This document shows, piece by piece, positions 1 to 11,103 of a stretch of DNA of 33,382 nt. Origin of the DNA: Caulochytrium protostelioides (Eukaryota; Chytridiomycota; Caulochytriomycetes; Caulochytriales; Caulochytriaceae). The stretch covers positions 86,953 through 120,334 of the forward strand of contig ML014159.1 in the NCBI GenBank assembly GCA_003615045.1, in the 5' to 3' direction. Numbering within the stretch: the stretch's first letter is position 1; every line of letters begins with the position of its first letter. Under the pieces are notes generated by a model. The model was not told the DNA's origin. It was given only the letters and a program-made list of their open reading frames with translations, and made no database searches. Position numbers and translations under genes: made by a program.

Positions 1-50
1 CGGCAGCGGCAGCGGCAGCGGCAGCGGCAGCGGCAGCGGCAGCGGCAGCG
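1..50. repeat. (CGGCAG)8 hexamer microsatellite, cut by window edge
   Basis: Eight perfect copies of CGGCAG fill positions 1-48, followed by CGG. The array begins at the first base, so its true length and whether it lies in a coding exon (it would encode Gly-Ser or Ala repeats) cannot be seen. Confidence 0.95.
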
Positions 51-1015
51 GGCGGCCGCCGCTCATCGGACGGCCGGGACCAGCCCATCACGGCGCATCC
101 CATCCCATCACACAAGGACCGGTCGCTCGCGGCGCCGGTGCCGTGATTCGCGGCCTCTTTGACACGGCGGGCGGCCGCCGGAAGGCGACGCCAGGCGCGG
201 GACGATCAGCAGTCGGTCATCATTCGGCGGCGGCGCGAGCAAGGCAAAGTGAGGCGAGGCGAGGACACGGGCCACGCATCACGGATGGCGCCGCGCATAA
301 GCACCGGCTCCGAGTATACCCGTCGAGAGACGTAGGAGGGGCCGCCCACGGCGGGGTCGAGGGTGGCGAGTGCATGCCAGACATCCCCGGCATGGCCATG
401 CAGCCCACGTCGTTCGTGATGGCGCTTCCGTGATCGGTTTCGCCCTGGATACTCCTTTGATTTCATTTGATTGGACCGCCGTCTTCGCTCTGACTCCATT
501 GGCGAGTCATCCCGCTGTCACTGCGACGTGACTGCGACGTGACTGCGACGCACAAGCGACTGCATGCGCTTGCGCGCCGCCGCGGCCGTTCTTCCTCGAT
601 CTCGCAGCAGCGTGCGCGCCATCGGCCTTTCGGCGTTTCCTGTGGCTCGCGGTGACCCTCGCCCCGTCGGCACGGTGCCCTGAGGCGTCGCTGCCTCGCC
701 CAAGTGCTGCCTGCGGCCACCCCACGTGGTCGGCCTGCCGGTGCTGCGTGATCCGACTCCGGACGCCGACTCCGACTCTGTAGGCCGTCTCCGACTCCGC
801 CGACCATTTTCGACGTCATTGACGGGCATTCCGACTCCGAAACCCCCGGACCCCGTCTGCGGACGCTGGCGAGGACACCGGCCTCTTGAAACCCCTCAGG
901 GTCTCGCACCCAGCTCGACGCGTGCGTTTCATACCCAGACAGTGAAACGCGTGCTACGCATCGGCCTGCGTGGGTGCCTTCATCTACCACGGCTCCGGCG
1001 GGTCTGGCGCCCACC
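51..1015. other. Gene-free leader upstream of the RasGEF gene
   Basis: No open frame here resembles a known protein. The stretch holds an 11-bp direct repeat (ACTGCGACGTG, 2.8 copies, 520-550) and a TTCGACGTCATTG segment near 809 that resembles a CRE-type site. It probably contains the promoter and 5' leader of the downstream RasGEF gene. The open frames in it look like by-products of high GC. Confidence 0.5.
520..550. repeat. 11-bp tandem repeat (ACTGCGACGTG, about 2.8 copies)
   Basis: Copies start at 520, 531 and 542, and the last is partial. Each copy carries a CGACGTGA segment, close to a half CRE. It lies about 470 bp upstream of the proposed RasGEF start, so it could be a promoter element or neutral repeat slippage. 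Confidence 0.8.
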
Positions 1016-4000
1016 ATGGCCACCGACAGCTTGGCCGCCCTGCGCAGCTTGGGGTAAGTGTGTGCTTGCCTGGCGACTTCAAGTCAGCAAACTTGAAAAG
1101 GAAGAGAAAAAAACTCACCAGACATATCCTTTTTGACAACGACATACTGGCATATTGTGAAACAGGCAGAGCAACAATGCGCTAGCCAGCTCAGGATCGC
1201 TCAATACCTATTTACGGGTCGAACTGCCGCAGGGCGGTACGACCGTGATCAGTGTCCTGTCTGAGCAGACGGTCGCCGACGTCGTCACGCTGATCTGCAC
1301 CAAAAAAGATCTTCCGCCAGATCAGTACAAGCTGGCCCTGATCCTGGACGGCGACGACGTCGCCGTGGACGACCAGAAGTTGCTGACCGACTATCTGCCC
1401 GTGGACCGCATCATCCTGCGGCCCGTCGACGACGACGACGATGCGCCTCTCTCGGCGGCTGAGGAGGCCGAGGCCCCCGCGACCGGCGGCGGCCTCGGCA
1501 GCACCAGCCGCTTGAGAGCCCGCCGGCCGAGTATCATGACGACGCCGCTCAACCAGCCGACGCATGTCCGCATTGCCGCTCAGGAGTTCCCGCGCACGCT
1601 CACGAACGCCAAAGACCTCAAGGAGCGCATCGCCACCTACGGCACGCAGGGCACCGATTACACGCTCGCCAATCGCAAGGCCCACAAGGCGATGAAGAGC
1701 CTCTCAGCGCTGTTTTTCGCCAAACGCCCCGAGTCGGCCTACGAGCTCAGCGACGCCTCGTGCCCGGCGAGTCCGCAGGGCGGCCTGCACCATGCTGCAC
1801 CGCTGCAGGTCGGCAGCCTTGGCAGCTTCAGCGAGATCGGGCCCGCCTCGCCCTCGCCGGCCACGACGCGGTCCACGGGCGACCGGATCGGCAGCGGGCT
1901 GGCCGACGGTACCAATCACGTCCGCGACCCCCACGGCGGCGGCGGCGGCGATGACGACGACGACGACGACAAGATGGGCATTTTTCCGCCGCCCTTCGAC
2001 CGCGGCAGCGGCAGCGGCAGTGGCAGTGGCAATCTTGCCGCGGGCAGCGGCGAGGGCGCGGCGGATGCGCAGTCGCGGCGCTCGACGATCTATAACTTTT
2101 CACCGACGGTCACGATCCTCGAAGACGCGGAGCTCACGATCGCGACGATCAAGTCCTCGGACGCCGACCTGTCGCGCTCGGGCTCGGCCCTCTTTCAGTC
2201 CGCGATCGGCTCCATGCACGACGCCATTAGCGCCACGGGCCTCCACGACTACCGCGCGTCGTCCCGTAGCCTCGGCGGCGGCCTCGGCGACGACGGCGCA
2301 TCGACCCTCACCCCGGCCATTGCTGAAGAAGATGTGGTGGCCGACGCCGATGCCGACGCTGATGCCGACGCCGGCGCCGAAACCGACGTCAACGCTGGCG
2401 CGTTCGCAGGGGTTGACGTCGGCGCCGATGCTGAAGAAGACGCCGCAACAGGCGAGGGCGCGACAAGAGACGCGGCCGACCCGGACGTCAGCCCCGGAGC
2501 TGCGCCAGACGGCGGAATTCAGCCAACGGTGGCAGCCGCGGCCGCGGTGCCCGCGTCCTTATCTGCAGCAGCAGCCCCTGCGGCGATGAACAAGATGCTC
2601 AAGGTTGCCAAATCACAGTCGTGGGGCGAAAGTAGCCCTGGCGTACTGGTGACGCCGCGAACGCTGCCGACCCCACTGCTGATGGAACGCGTGCCGCGGC
2701 GGCGGACCATCTCACAGCCGGCGTCGTCGGCCGCAGAGGGCTCCGACGCGGGCCGCCTACCCGCCGTCCTCGACGGCCCCAGCGCCGCCTTTCGCCGTAC
2801 CACCTTCCGCAAGAAGGACGCCGCGGCGGCGCTCGCGCAGCTGCAGAGCGTTCAGGCCACGCTTCCGGCCGACAAGGGCACGCTCGTGAAGGCGCATCTG
2901 CCGGACGGCACGACCACGACGGTCCTGATGGCCCCCGAAACAACGCTCGAGGTCATGCTGGCGCAGATCTGCCAGCAGCGCTTTCTCGACTTCGAGGCGC
3001 ATACCATTGAGGCACTGCCCCCCTCGTCGGCCGCGGCCGCATCACCGCTGTCCCCCTCGCTCTCATCGCCGACCTTGCTGCCACTTGTGCTGCCGCTCTC
3101 GGCGCAGGCATCACCATTGTCGGCGTCCGCGACGCCGACCGCCGCCCTCGGGGGAGGCGGGTCGGACGGCGAGGCGGCAGCGTCAACGGCAGCGGCGGCA
3201 GCGGCGGCGCTGCCGGCCGCGGCGTTGAAGAACATCGAGCACGACCGTACCATTGCGTGGTACTTGGAAACGTTCCGAACTTCGGCGTTCCAGATCGTCA
3301 AGGGCGAGAAATCGTACAGCACGATGTACATCAGCGAAGGTGACCGCGACGTGATGATCTTGCAGTGCATTGGCGGGCGGTTTCAGGTGATGGCGGGCAC
3401 GCCCGAGAAACTGATCGACCGGCTGACCCATGTCGACGACGCCGTTGTGGATCCGGACTATCTGGACCAGCTGCTGCTGACGTTCCGGTCGTTTATCAAA
3501 CCGACGGATTTCTTTGACCATCTCGTGGCGCGGTTCAACTGCGAGCTGCCGCCCGATCCGAGCGACGAGGATCGCGCCTTCTTCCAAGCCTTCCGCCCGA
3601 AAAGCCAGCGCTGCGTGCTGCATGCTTTCACGTGGTGGGCGAAGTACCACTGGCACGATTTCGCGGTAGACGCGCTGCTTAAGCAGGATCTGACAGACTT
3701 TATCGAGTCTCTACGTCACTACCACGAGACGGACTACACGCAGGCGGCGGACGAGCTCGAGTGGGTCTCGGCGGAGCAGTCGCACAAGTACAACGAGCTG
3801 CTCGCCTCGTACCGCGCGGTGGAGCGGAAGGGCAAGACTATGGAAAGCATGTTCAGCGAGATCCCCACCGAGGTGCTTGCCCAGCAGCTGACCGTCCACA
3901 ACTTCCAGCTGTTCCGCAACATCCATCCGATCGAGTACCTGAACCAAATCTGGAAGAACGACGAGGAGGGCAGCCCGACGTTCGACTTCCTCATCAAACG

Positions 4001-4565
4001 CTTTGACAAGGAAGCGCACTGGGTCGCGACCGAGATCGTCAACATCCGCGACCTCAAGAAGCGTATCGCGGCCATCAAGAAATTCATCGGGGTCGCGAAG
4101 GCCTGCATGGACACGAACAATTTTTTCACCATGTTTGCCATGATCGCCGGCCTCAATCTGTCGCCCGTGACGCGGCTCAAGAAGTCGTGGGAGGGCATCG
4201 GCGAGAAGACCCGGCGCCAGTGGCAGGAGCTCGAGCGCATGACGGACCCATCGCGCAATATGAAGGCGTTCCGCGACCGCCTGCACGCCTCGCAGCGGCC
4301 CATCGTGCCCTTCCTGCCCATCTATCTGAAGGACCTCACGTTCATGAACGACGGCAACCAGAGCAAGGTGCATGGCCTCATCAACTTCGATAAGCTCCGC
4401 ATGATGGCCCTCCGCGCCAAGGAGATCTCCGCCCTCGCCAGTGCCGACTACCCGTATGACCCCCAGCCCGCCATCCAAAACTACCTTGCCAAGCCGGCCG
4501 TGGAGTTCGACCTCCGCAAGCTCAAGGAGTGGTCGCTGGAATGCGAGAAGGAAACTCCAAAGTAA
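1016..4565 (+). CDS. Ras guanine-nucleotide exchange factor with two ubiquitin-like/RBD folds (2 exons)
   Basis: Exon 1 is 1016-1053 (ATG in CCACCATGG; 12 codons plus two bases), the intron is 1054-1165 (GTAAGT...CAG), and exon 2 is 1166-4565, giving 1145 aa. A CAG ending at 1189 is also in frame. Without the intron the main frame has no ATG before its conserved start. Residues about 30-105 form a Raf/RalGDS-like Ras-binding fold (YLRVELPQGGTTV). A second similar segment (LVKAHLPDGTTTTVL) lies near 585-650. Low-complexity Ser/Ala/Asp-rich linkers separate them, including an Asp-Ala run. The RasGEF-N module spans about 770-900 and the CDC25-type catalytic domain about 920-1140, with NFQLFRNIHPIEYLNQIW and the PFLPIYLKDLTFMNDGN stretch typical of catalytic RasGEFs. 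By family it loads GTP on Ras or Rap at membranes. The architecture is nearer Rap/Ral GEFs than yeast Cdc25, and the exact GTPase is not determinable. Confidence 0.9.
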
Positions 4566-4805
4566 GTCCACCACGCGATGGACCTGTCGCTCGGGTCCTT
4601 CATGCTGTTGGCCGCGCCCTGGGCGTCCGGCCCTGTGCAAGACGTGATCGTCGAAGTTTGACGGTGATCCAACACAACAATAGATATATTTGCGGAAAAA
4701 GGGCGTGGAACGCGGCGTCGTGGTCGTGGTCGTCCAAGAGATGGCGCGGGTGGCCGCCGATGGAGGCGGACCAGCGACGGTCTTGGGGAGAGTCACGGCG
4801 CACGA

Positions 4806-6413
4806 CTACTCGCTGTCGCTCAGCACGGCGCGGCGCACCCGGCGCACCGACAGGCCCTCGGCGGCCGCGGCGCCGCCGCCGTGGCTGGCCTCCGGCCGAT
4901 CGGCGTCGTCCGGCGCGGGACGTTTCCGGCCCGCGTCCGCATCCTCGTCCGACGAGAACGCGGCCGTCATCCGCCGCGCCTCCGCATGCCGGGGACCGCC
5001 GCCGCGCTTCATGCGGTTCAGCCGCCGCGCCCGCGCGCGCTCTTCCTCGTCGCTGTCCATCGCTTCGTCCTCGTCGCTCAGCGCGGCCTCGGGCTCCTCG
5101 TCGTCGTCGCTGACGACGAACCCATCCATCTCGGCGTCCGCGGCATCCCGCGCGCCGCTGTGGCGCAGCCACGACCCGCGCGCGCCGCCGCCAGCGCCGC
5201 CGCCGAGCCCGCGATCAGAGTCCGAGTCGTCGTCGAACCCGTCGTGCGCAAGGGCCCGCGCATGGCGCTCGGACGCCGACCGCTCGGACGCCGCCTTCCG
5301 GCGCTGGATGCGGGCCTTCTCGCTCTGGAGCTTCTCGGCCGCGGCCTTCGCACGCTCCGGGTCGACCCGGGTCACGGTGGCTTTGATGCGGACCGTCTTC
5401 TGGTGGGCCTCAGCCACGGCGCGCGTCAGCGCGCGATGGGCCTCCGAGTCCATGGAGGGCGGCTGAAAGGCCATGGTCTGCTGGACACGCGCATGCGTCT
5501 CGAGCACGGGCGGCGTGCCCGGCGGCGCGCCCGGCGGCGGCGCATGCGTGTGCACGGTATACTGGTGCCCGTGCGACGCGTGCGTCATGATCTGGTACAT
5601 GACCGTGCCGACCTGCAGCGACTGCGAGCCGTCAGACCACCGGATGATCTTGGCGTTCGACTGCTGCCGGTACGAGCCGTCCGGCATGCGCACATACCGC
5701 CACAGCAGCAGGTTGCCCGGGTGCGCCGCGCGCGTGGCGTCCGCGCCGTCCGGGTCGTTCGCCGCGGCGTCCGCGGCCTGGCCATACGTTTCCGGCACGG
5801 CCGGGTCGAACGGCGCCGGATATGCCGTGCACAGCCGCGGGAGCCGCGCCAAATACACGGACGACCGTGTCGGATCGCTTTTGGGCAGCGCCGTCAACGT
5901 CACGGGCTTGACAATGGCCTCGGCCTTGGCAACTGTTTTCTCGCCATCACTATCATCGGAAAAAAGAAGCGATACAGGGTGAGCGATGGGTACCGATGGC
6001 TTGTGCACGGACTACTCATCGAGTTTTTTCGAGACTTACTCGGAGAGGTCGTCGGCGTCGCCAAAGAGCTCCGCTTCGTCCGACAGATCGGACGCATCGT
6101 CACGATGGCGGTCGCGGTCGCGCCGCGACGGTTCGGTCGCCGTGGGGGCGCCGTGGTCGGCGTCGTCCGACTCAGAGTCCGAGCCAAACACGTTCCGAGC
6201 CATCTCCGAGTGCGTGGTCCGCGCCGGGTCCGCATCGGCGATGTCGGCGGCCAAGGGACGGTCGGACGCCGCGTCGGGGTCCGAGTCTGCATCGGCGGCG
6301 CCGGCACGGGCGGCCGGCAACGCCGCCGTGGCAGCCACGGGAGCGGCGGCAGGCAGCCCGTCATCTTCTGAGTCTGAGCCGAAGAGGGACTTGTCGTCGT
6401 CTGAGAATGCCAT
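4806..6413 (-). CDS. LEO1: Paf1 complex subunit Leo1 (2 exons)
   Basis: Exon 1 is 6413-6040 and exon 2 is 5949-4806. The 90-nt intron (5950-6039) starts GTAAGT and ends in a pyrimidine tract plus GATAG. The spliced product is 505 aa. The first 125 residues are acidic and Ser/Asp-rich with three FG-centred motifs. The Leo1 core follows: VYLARLPRLC with PFDP, then WRYVRMPDG, the SNAKIIRWSDGSQSL signature, and the AFQPPSMDSEAHRALT segment. A Lys/Arg-rich stretch and a long acidic Ser-Asp tail close the protein, as in animal and fungal Leo1. The protein works in the nucleus within Paf1C on elongating RNA polymerase II and supports histone H2B ubiquitylation and H3K4/K36 methylation. It converges on RasGEF with 240 bp between stop codons. 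The start fits the canonical acidic N-terminus. Confidence 0.94.
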
Positions 6414-7728
6414 CGTGGCAAGCGCGGCACGCGCGGCAGTCGCGGCGGGAGGCAGTTACGGGCCGCGGCAGCAGGAAGCGGCGGCAGACGAGACCGACGG
6501 CAACGGATGCTGCCCGAGAAAAAAAAATGGAAGGCCGTGAGGCAGCCGCGAAAAACGGCGCTTCACGCCGTCGCGATCGATGCGCGGCACGCACAGGAAT
6601 GGATGTCGCGGGCCAAGGCGAGCCGGGACGTCCTCCACCCGGCGAACGCGGTCGATGCCGACGGCGGTAAGGACGAGGCGGGCGGCAGCGCGCTCAGCGG
6701 GCGCGGCGACTGATCACGGCGACGGCGCGATGGCGGGCCCACACGGCGGCGTCGGCAGGCGATCAACCAGCAGGAACAGCCAAGCCGGTCGGTGGTCCGA
6801 CGGAGCGGATCAGAAAGTCGGCGCGGAGCCAGAGGCGGGGATACTCGCCGATGCGACGAGGCAACCGACGACCCGACGATGGTGGAGCCGGCATGGCGGC
6901 AGGCAGTCGGTGGCGACGCGGGTCGGTCGGAGCACGCGTCGATGTGTATTTGAGACGCTTCCACGTGCCCATTCCCTTTCCTATCGGCAGACTCGGTCGC
7001 CTGTGGCCGATGTCGCTGCGGCGCGGCGCTTCAAGCGGCGGGCCGGGGTCGTCTGTACCCGCCGTGCTCGGTCGCGTGTCGAGGTGTGGCGGGCCGGGCC
7101 GGCCTCGGGTGTTCCGGGCTGCCGCCGCTTCCGTCCGCCCTGCCGTCCGCCCCTCTTCGGATGATGGGTTCTGTTGTCGCGATTTATTGAATAAGCGTAC
7201 GTGGTCATCTATACAGGCCCTCCGTTGAAACGACCTCACGCGCACGCCATCCCCTCCATAGTGTCCCCCTAGGGATACCCCACCGAGGTAGGAGCGCATT
7301 CGGTTCAGTGTCGGATGAGCTTTCCGATCTCGGGCTGCAGCGGCGCTGACCCGGCGTTGCGGCCCAACGCCTTCAGTCTGAGGAAGGCCAGGCAGCCTCA
7401 GGGGTTTAAGGCGGCCTGGAGATCGCGGTTCACAAATTCGCCGTTGGTGGCATCACACCACAGCACACCTGGGTCCACGGTCCCCTGGCGCCGGCGATCG
7501 AGAGCGTGGTGCGGCCCTCGCGGCGTCCGCGACGATTCACAAGAGGCGCACCTCGTCCTGGCTCGACGACAGCGCCGACGGGGCCTCGCGTCCAAGGATA
7601 CCGCTTCTCTCTAGGGCGGTGGTTTTCTCTAGGTCTAACGATGTGTATATAAGAAAGAAAGCCGAATCCATTGGAGAGCACGGGCTCCTCGTCTCGAAAG
7701 TAGGCGATAGGTCCATCCGCATCATTGT
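6414..7728. other. Spacer between LEO1 and MDP1; no recognised gene
   Basis: This 1.3-kb stretch lies upstream of LEO1 and downstream of MDP1, both on the minus strand. A 68-codon plus-strand frame (6507-6713, starting MLPEKKKWKAVRQ) is the only one with non-repetitive composition, but I recognise no family and give it no gene call. A perfect palindrome TTATTGAATAA (7184-7194) provides AATAAA on the minus strand and AATAAG on the plus strand. It may be a poly(A) signal, although it lies about 540 nt past the MDP1 stop. A TATATAAG-like sequence is near 7645. Confidence 0.45.
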
Positions 7729-8634
7729 TCATGATGCCGCGCGCGCCGCGGCCCACTCGTCGAGACCCTCCCGCATCGCGCGCCAGGTCATGCCGTCCTC
7801 CTCGATGTAGACGCAAGTGACGCCGAGTCCACGAATGGTCCGGATGTTATCAAACTCATCGTCAAAGAACAGCATGTCCCGATAGTCGGCGCCGGTCTGC
7901 GCCTGGATCGCCGCGAAATGGCGGAGTTTGCTCGTCGGGTATCTGGGATCGTCCGCATGTTGATGACATTCCGATGGCTGTGAGTCGCTGGTCATGGCCA
8001 TGATCGGATCATCACGTCTGGGCCAAGGGGATACTTACATTTCACGCACCGGAGAGAAGAAGCGGTCGAGCGGAACGTGGGAGGCGCCGTCGGCCGCCAC
8101 ACGCGCCGCGGCATCGCCGGCGACGGGCACCTGGATCACCGGCAAGATCGCGCGGGCCCACGCCGGCGTCGTCGTGCGGCTGGCGGCCGCGACAACCGTG
8201 TCGGTGCGCTGCGCAAGCGCCGTGAGAATAGCGGGAACGTCCGGGAACAGGCGCAGCGGCTCGCCGCGGGCGTCCCGCGCGGTTCCGTACGCCTTGTCCC
8301 ACGTGAACGGTGGGCCGTACGAACACTAGAATCGCCGCCGTGGGTTCATCATCCCGAGAACCCCCCAAGCCGCCGTGAGCCCGTGTCCAACCCCATAGCA
8401 GACGAGACCAACTCCTGAATGAGTTCAACTGTTTTGCGATCGACGAGGCTCTCCGTGATAGCTTCTGGATGTGAATCCGTGCCAGCCTTCGTATCGACCT
8501 ACATCGATATGGCGTGCCCACAGCGTATAGTCCAAATCAAAGACAATCACTTTGGGGAACGGCGTGATGGCCTGCAGGTCAAGCGGTAGCGACGGCGGTG
8601 GCGACCGCTGCTGCCGCGGGGTGCGTCGACCCAT
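7729..8634 (-). CDS. MDP1: Magnesium-dependent phosphatase-1, HAD superfamily (3 exons)
   Basis: Exons are 8634-8503, 8325-8039 and 7942-7729, joined across introns 8326-8502 (GTAGGT...CTAG, phase 0) and 7943-8038 (GTAAGT...CAG, phase 2). The spliced product is 210 aa, close to the usual size. Exon 1 carries the HAD motif I, PKVIVFDLDYTLW, with nucleophile and acid/base aspartates at residues 33 and 35. Exon 2 contains RLFPDVP and the motif II region VVAASRTT. The exon 2/3 joint recreates the family's YPxSKLxHF block, followed by motif III, MLFFDDEFDNI, and GVTCVYIEEDGM. The family dephosphorylates protein phosphotyrosine and fructosamine-6-phosphates in vitro, using Mg2+, in the cytosol; the physiological substrate is uncertain. 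All catalytic motifs appear intact. Each exon ends where the family alignment would break, so the splice model is strong. Confidence 0.94.
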
Positions 8635-9380
8635 GGCAAACGAGAACGAAAGAAAGGCCGCTGGCGGCGCCGTCGTCGCCTCCGAACACCCCCTCGAGCG
8701 GTATCAGAGAATGGGCAGAGGTGCAGGAATGCAGAAGGACGGGGTCATCGGTCATTGGGCGGCGCGCCGAGTGAAAGCCGTACATTCGCGTGCATTTTTC
8801 GTGCTTTCGGAAGACTGTCTGCCGCTCCGTGCCAGTCGTACCAGGTCCTCGTGCCTCCCGCCGCCGCCACGACTCGTAGGACCATGAAGGCGGCGCCAGC
8901 ACGAGGCCGCAAGCGCTGGGTGCGACGAGCGGCGAGCGGCGAGCGGCAAGCCATCGCCGGTGGGCCCGGTGGCGGCGACGGCGGCGGGCATCGCCACCAT
9001 CCGCACGACCCCGCCAGGCCGACGCCAGCCCGCAGACGGCCCCGGCCGACGCTCATGGATCCTCAGACGACCGGTTCGCCGCGAGGATCTGTCGACGAGG
9101 ATACGGCGTCCATCTCGCCCTGTCGGTTTAGACGCCGGCGAGGCCCGCGACTGCCAGGACCGCCAAGACCAGGCTACCTGGTCCGCGCCGGCGCGGTCGA
9201 TCGTCCTGCCGCGCCGCGCGCATCCGGCATGCGGCCGATCGCACGGTTCCGAGCACGTGGTCGGCCGACCGACGAGCCACGGACGCGCCGAGCCGTCGGC
9301 GGTGGGACCTGGTCCCGGCGCGCCGCGGCGTGTCCTCCCGGAAGAGGGCGTTGGATGACTTGATGCGATGCGGCAGCGGC

Positions 9381-9383
<3 letters not shown>

Positions 9384-9422
<39 letters not shown>
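9384..9422. repeat. (CTG)13 trinucleotide array
   Basis: Thirteen uninterrupted CTG units (CAG on the minus strand) lie in the MDP1-Tctex spacer, outside any supported coding region. Confidence 0.95.
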
Positions 9423-9425
<3 letters not shown>

Positions 9426-9467
9426 GGGCCCCCGCGGCGGCATCGGCATCGGCACCGGCATCGGCAT

Positions 9468-9503
<36 letters not shown>

Positions 9504-9515
9504 CGGCGGCGGCGG
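9468..9515. repeat. (CGG)n trinucleotide array
   Basis: Eleven uninterrupted CGG units (9468-9500), one CGA interruption, then further CGG units. It lies about 45 bp beyond the (CTG)13 array. Confidence 0.93.
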
Positions 9516-9750
9516 CCATGGGCTGGAAGTCGGAGGGGGCGCGCGGCGGCCACGGCGGCGGCGCGACGCTTGGCTTGCTGGTGCGGCGTGCCCGCCCGCT
9601 TGGCCGCCCGCCCGCCCGTCGATCTCGCTCGCCGTGCCCGTACTGATCCCGTCGCTCCGATCCTCTCGTACGGCGTCCCGTCTCGACCTCGTCCTGTCCC
9701 CGCTGCGAACCCCACGGATCGAGCGACGACGAGCAGGTGGCGACACCGCG

Positions 9751-9751
<1 letters not shown>

Positions 9752-9799
<48 letters not shown>
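9752..9799. repeat. (CGG)16 trinucleotide array
   Basis: Sixteen uninterrupted CGG units lie about 380 bp upstream of the Tctex start codon, in non-coding sequence. Confidence 0.95.
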
Positions 9800-9804
<5 letters not shown>

Positions 9805-10178
9805 TCGAAAGCGCAGCGAGAGCGCTGCTCATCATCGATCGCTCGCGATGAACGCCGGCGGATGTCGGCTGCTTGGTGTGCCACATGCAGACGCCGCCGC
9901 GGAGGCCATGAACCGGGAATCCTGGGACGTCGCGCATACGACACCCGCTACGCTCTCCCTTTCGGCATCACCGCCGCCTGATCTCCCGGACGCGCCGGTC
10001 GCGCGATTCCTCTGTCGCCCCAACGAGCCCCAGGCCTGCGCCGCCCCCCTGATCGTGCGGTCTCTGCCCTCGCCGCTGCCGCCGTCGCTGCCGCTGCTGC
10101 TGCCACGGGTCCTGTGACGGCGATTCGAGCCGCCCTCGGCCAACGCCCTCTAACGCCGCCGTCGCCGTCGTCGCCGCG

Positions 10179-11103
10179 ATGTCCAAGTCGATCGAGCAGC
10201 TGGCGGCGAGTCCCGCCGACGGCGCGGCCGTCGCCGGCTCACAGCCGCTCTTGGATCCCGCTGCCGTCGCGCCGTCGGCAGGCTCGGCCTCCGGCTCGGC
10301 CTCGGCGTCCGCGACCTTGGCGCCGCCGTCAGCGGCCGCCGCCGCCGCCGCGCCGACGTCCGCGAGCGCGCACCATGCGGCGTCTGGCGCGGCGTCGGCG
10401 GTGCACTCAGCCTCCGGCGGCCACGGCGGTAAGCAGCACCAGCGACTGAACGACGAGGGCCCCGAACCGACGCCGCTCGCGCCAAAGGCGTCCGGCGGCC
10501 TGCGCGGGTCCCGCGCAAACCTGCTCGGATCGCGCGGAAACCTGCTGTCGACCTCGAAGTGGGCTGGGTCCCGCAACATGCTCAACAGCCGCAGGAACGA
10601 CGAGGAGCCCTCCGCACCCGTGATGAACTACGAGAACACCTATCAAGTGAAGCCCGAGAAGAAGTAAGTGGTGTCGGGACGCATCGAACGCCGCGCCTGT
10701 CGCCGATGGCGATTGGGACGGCCGGACCCGATCGCTCGTCGTGGCATGCCCAGACTCACAGGCATGTTTTTTTTTTCTGCTGTGTAGGCCGATGGCGAAG
10801 GAACTCAGCGGCATTGCGCATGACACGCTGCAGCGGCTGCTGACGAACGTCAAGTATGACGGGCAGACGGTGGAGACGACGCAGCTCCACATCGCGAACG
10901 AAATCATGGCCGCCGCCAAGGCGCTGCAGTACCCGCGCCACAAGTACATCGTCGAAGTCGTTGTGTCGGAGTTCCAGTCGCAAGGCATCAAAGTCTCCTC
11001 CCGGGCGCTCTGGGACGCCTCGACCGACGAGCAGGCCGCCGCCACCTTCCAGAACAGCAGCCTCTCGGCCGTCGCGATGGTCTTTGCGTGCTACTTTGAA
11101 TAG
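10179..11103 (+). CDS. Tctex1-domain (DYNLT2/DYNLT5-like) dynein light chain (2 exons)
   Basis: Exon 1 is 10179-10663. The intron 10664-10787 (GTAAGT, a run of 10 T's, then TGTGTAG) is phase 2. Exon 2 is 10788-11103. The product is 266 aa. The first 110 residues are Ala/Ser-rich and low-complexity. A motif block LLGSRGNLLS and NYENTYQVKPEKK precede the Tctex1 fold (about 160-266), which includes ANEIMAAAKALQYPRHKYIV, a QSQGIKVSSRALWD strand pair and the closing NSSLSAVAMVFACYFE. The YxNTYQxxP lead-in and the C-terminal FACYFE ending are typical of TCTEX1D-type proteins, found in axonemal or intraflagellar-transport dynein, rather than of the short cytoplasmic Tctex1. It therefore suggests a flagellated stage. 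The specific paralogue (DYNLT2, DYNLT2B or DYNLT5) cannot be assigned. Start choice rests on the only long in-frame extension. Confidence 0.87.

Larger units (their letters stand above)
8635..10178. other. Divergent spacer between MDP1 and Tctex gene, rich in triplet repeats
   Basis: This 1.5-kb head-to-head spacer carries three long triplet arrays, a run of CGGCAT/CGGCAC hexamers (about 9436-9470) and no frame with family-like sequence. The frames across 9368-9646 and 9128-9944 translate only to poly-Ala, poly-Gly, poly-Pro or poly-Arg. It presumably holds two promoters and 5' leaders. Confidence 0.5.

Noticed and set aside
1-50. Telomeric or CRISPR-like repeat at the left edge
   Set aside because: A perfect hexamer microsatellite without spacers; CGGCAG is not a telomere unit, and CRISPR is not expected in a nuclear genome.
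3711-4796. 361-codon minus frame opposite the RasGEF catalytic domain
   Set aside because: Shadow of a highly conserved plus-strand domain.
6507-6713. Small plus-strand frame (68 codons, MLPEKKKWKAVRQ...)
   Set aside because: Non-repetitive and divergent from LEO1, but no family is recognised, and frames of this size are common by chance at this GC. Transcript evidence would be needed.
9128-9944. Poly-Pro, poly-Gln and poly-Ala open frames across the triplet arrays
   Set aside because: Any frame through CTG or CGG arrays is open; no flanking conserved sequence.
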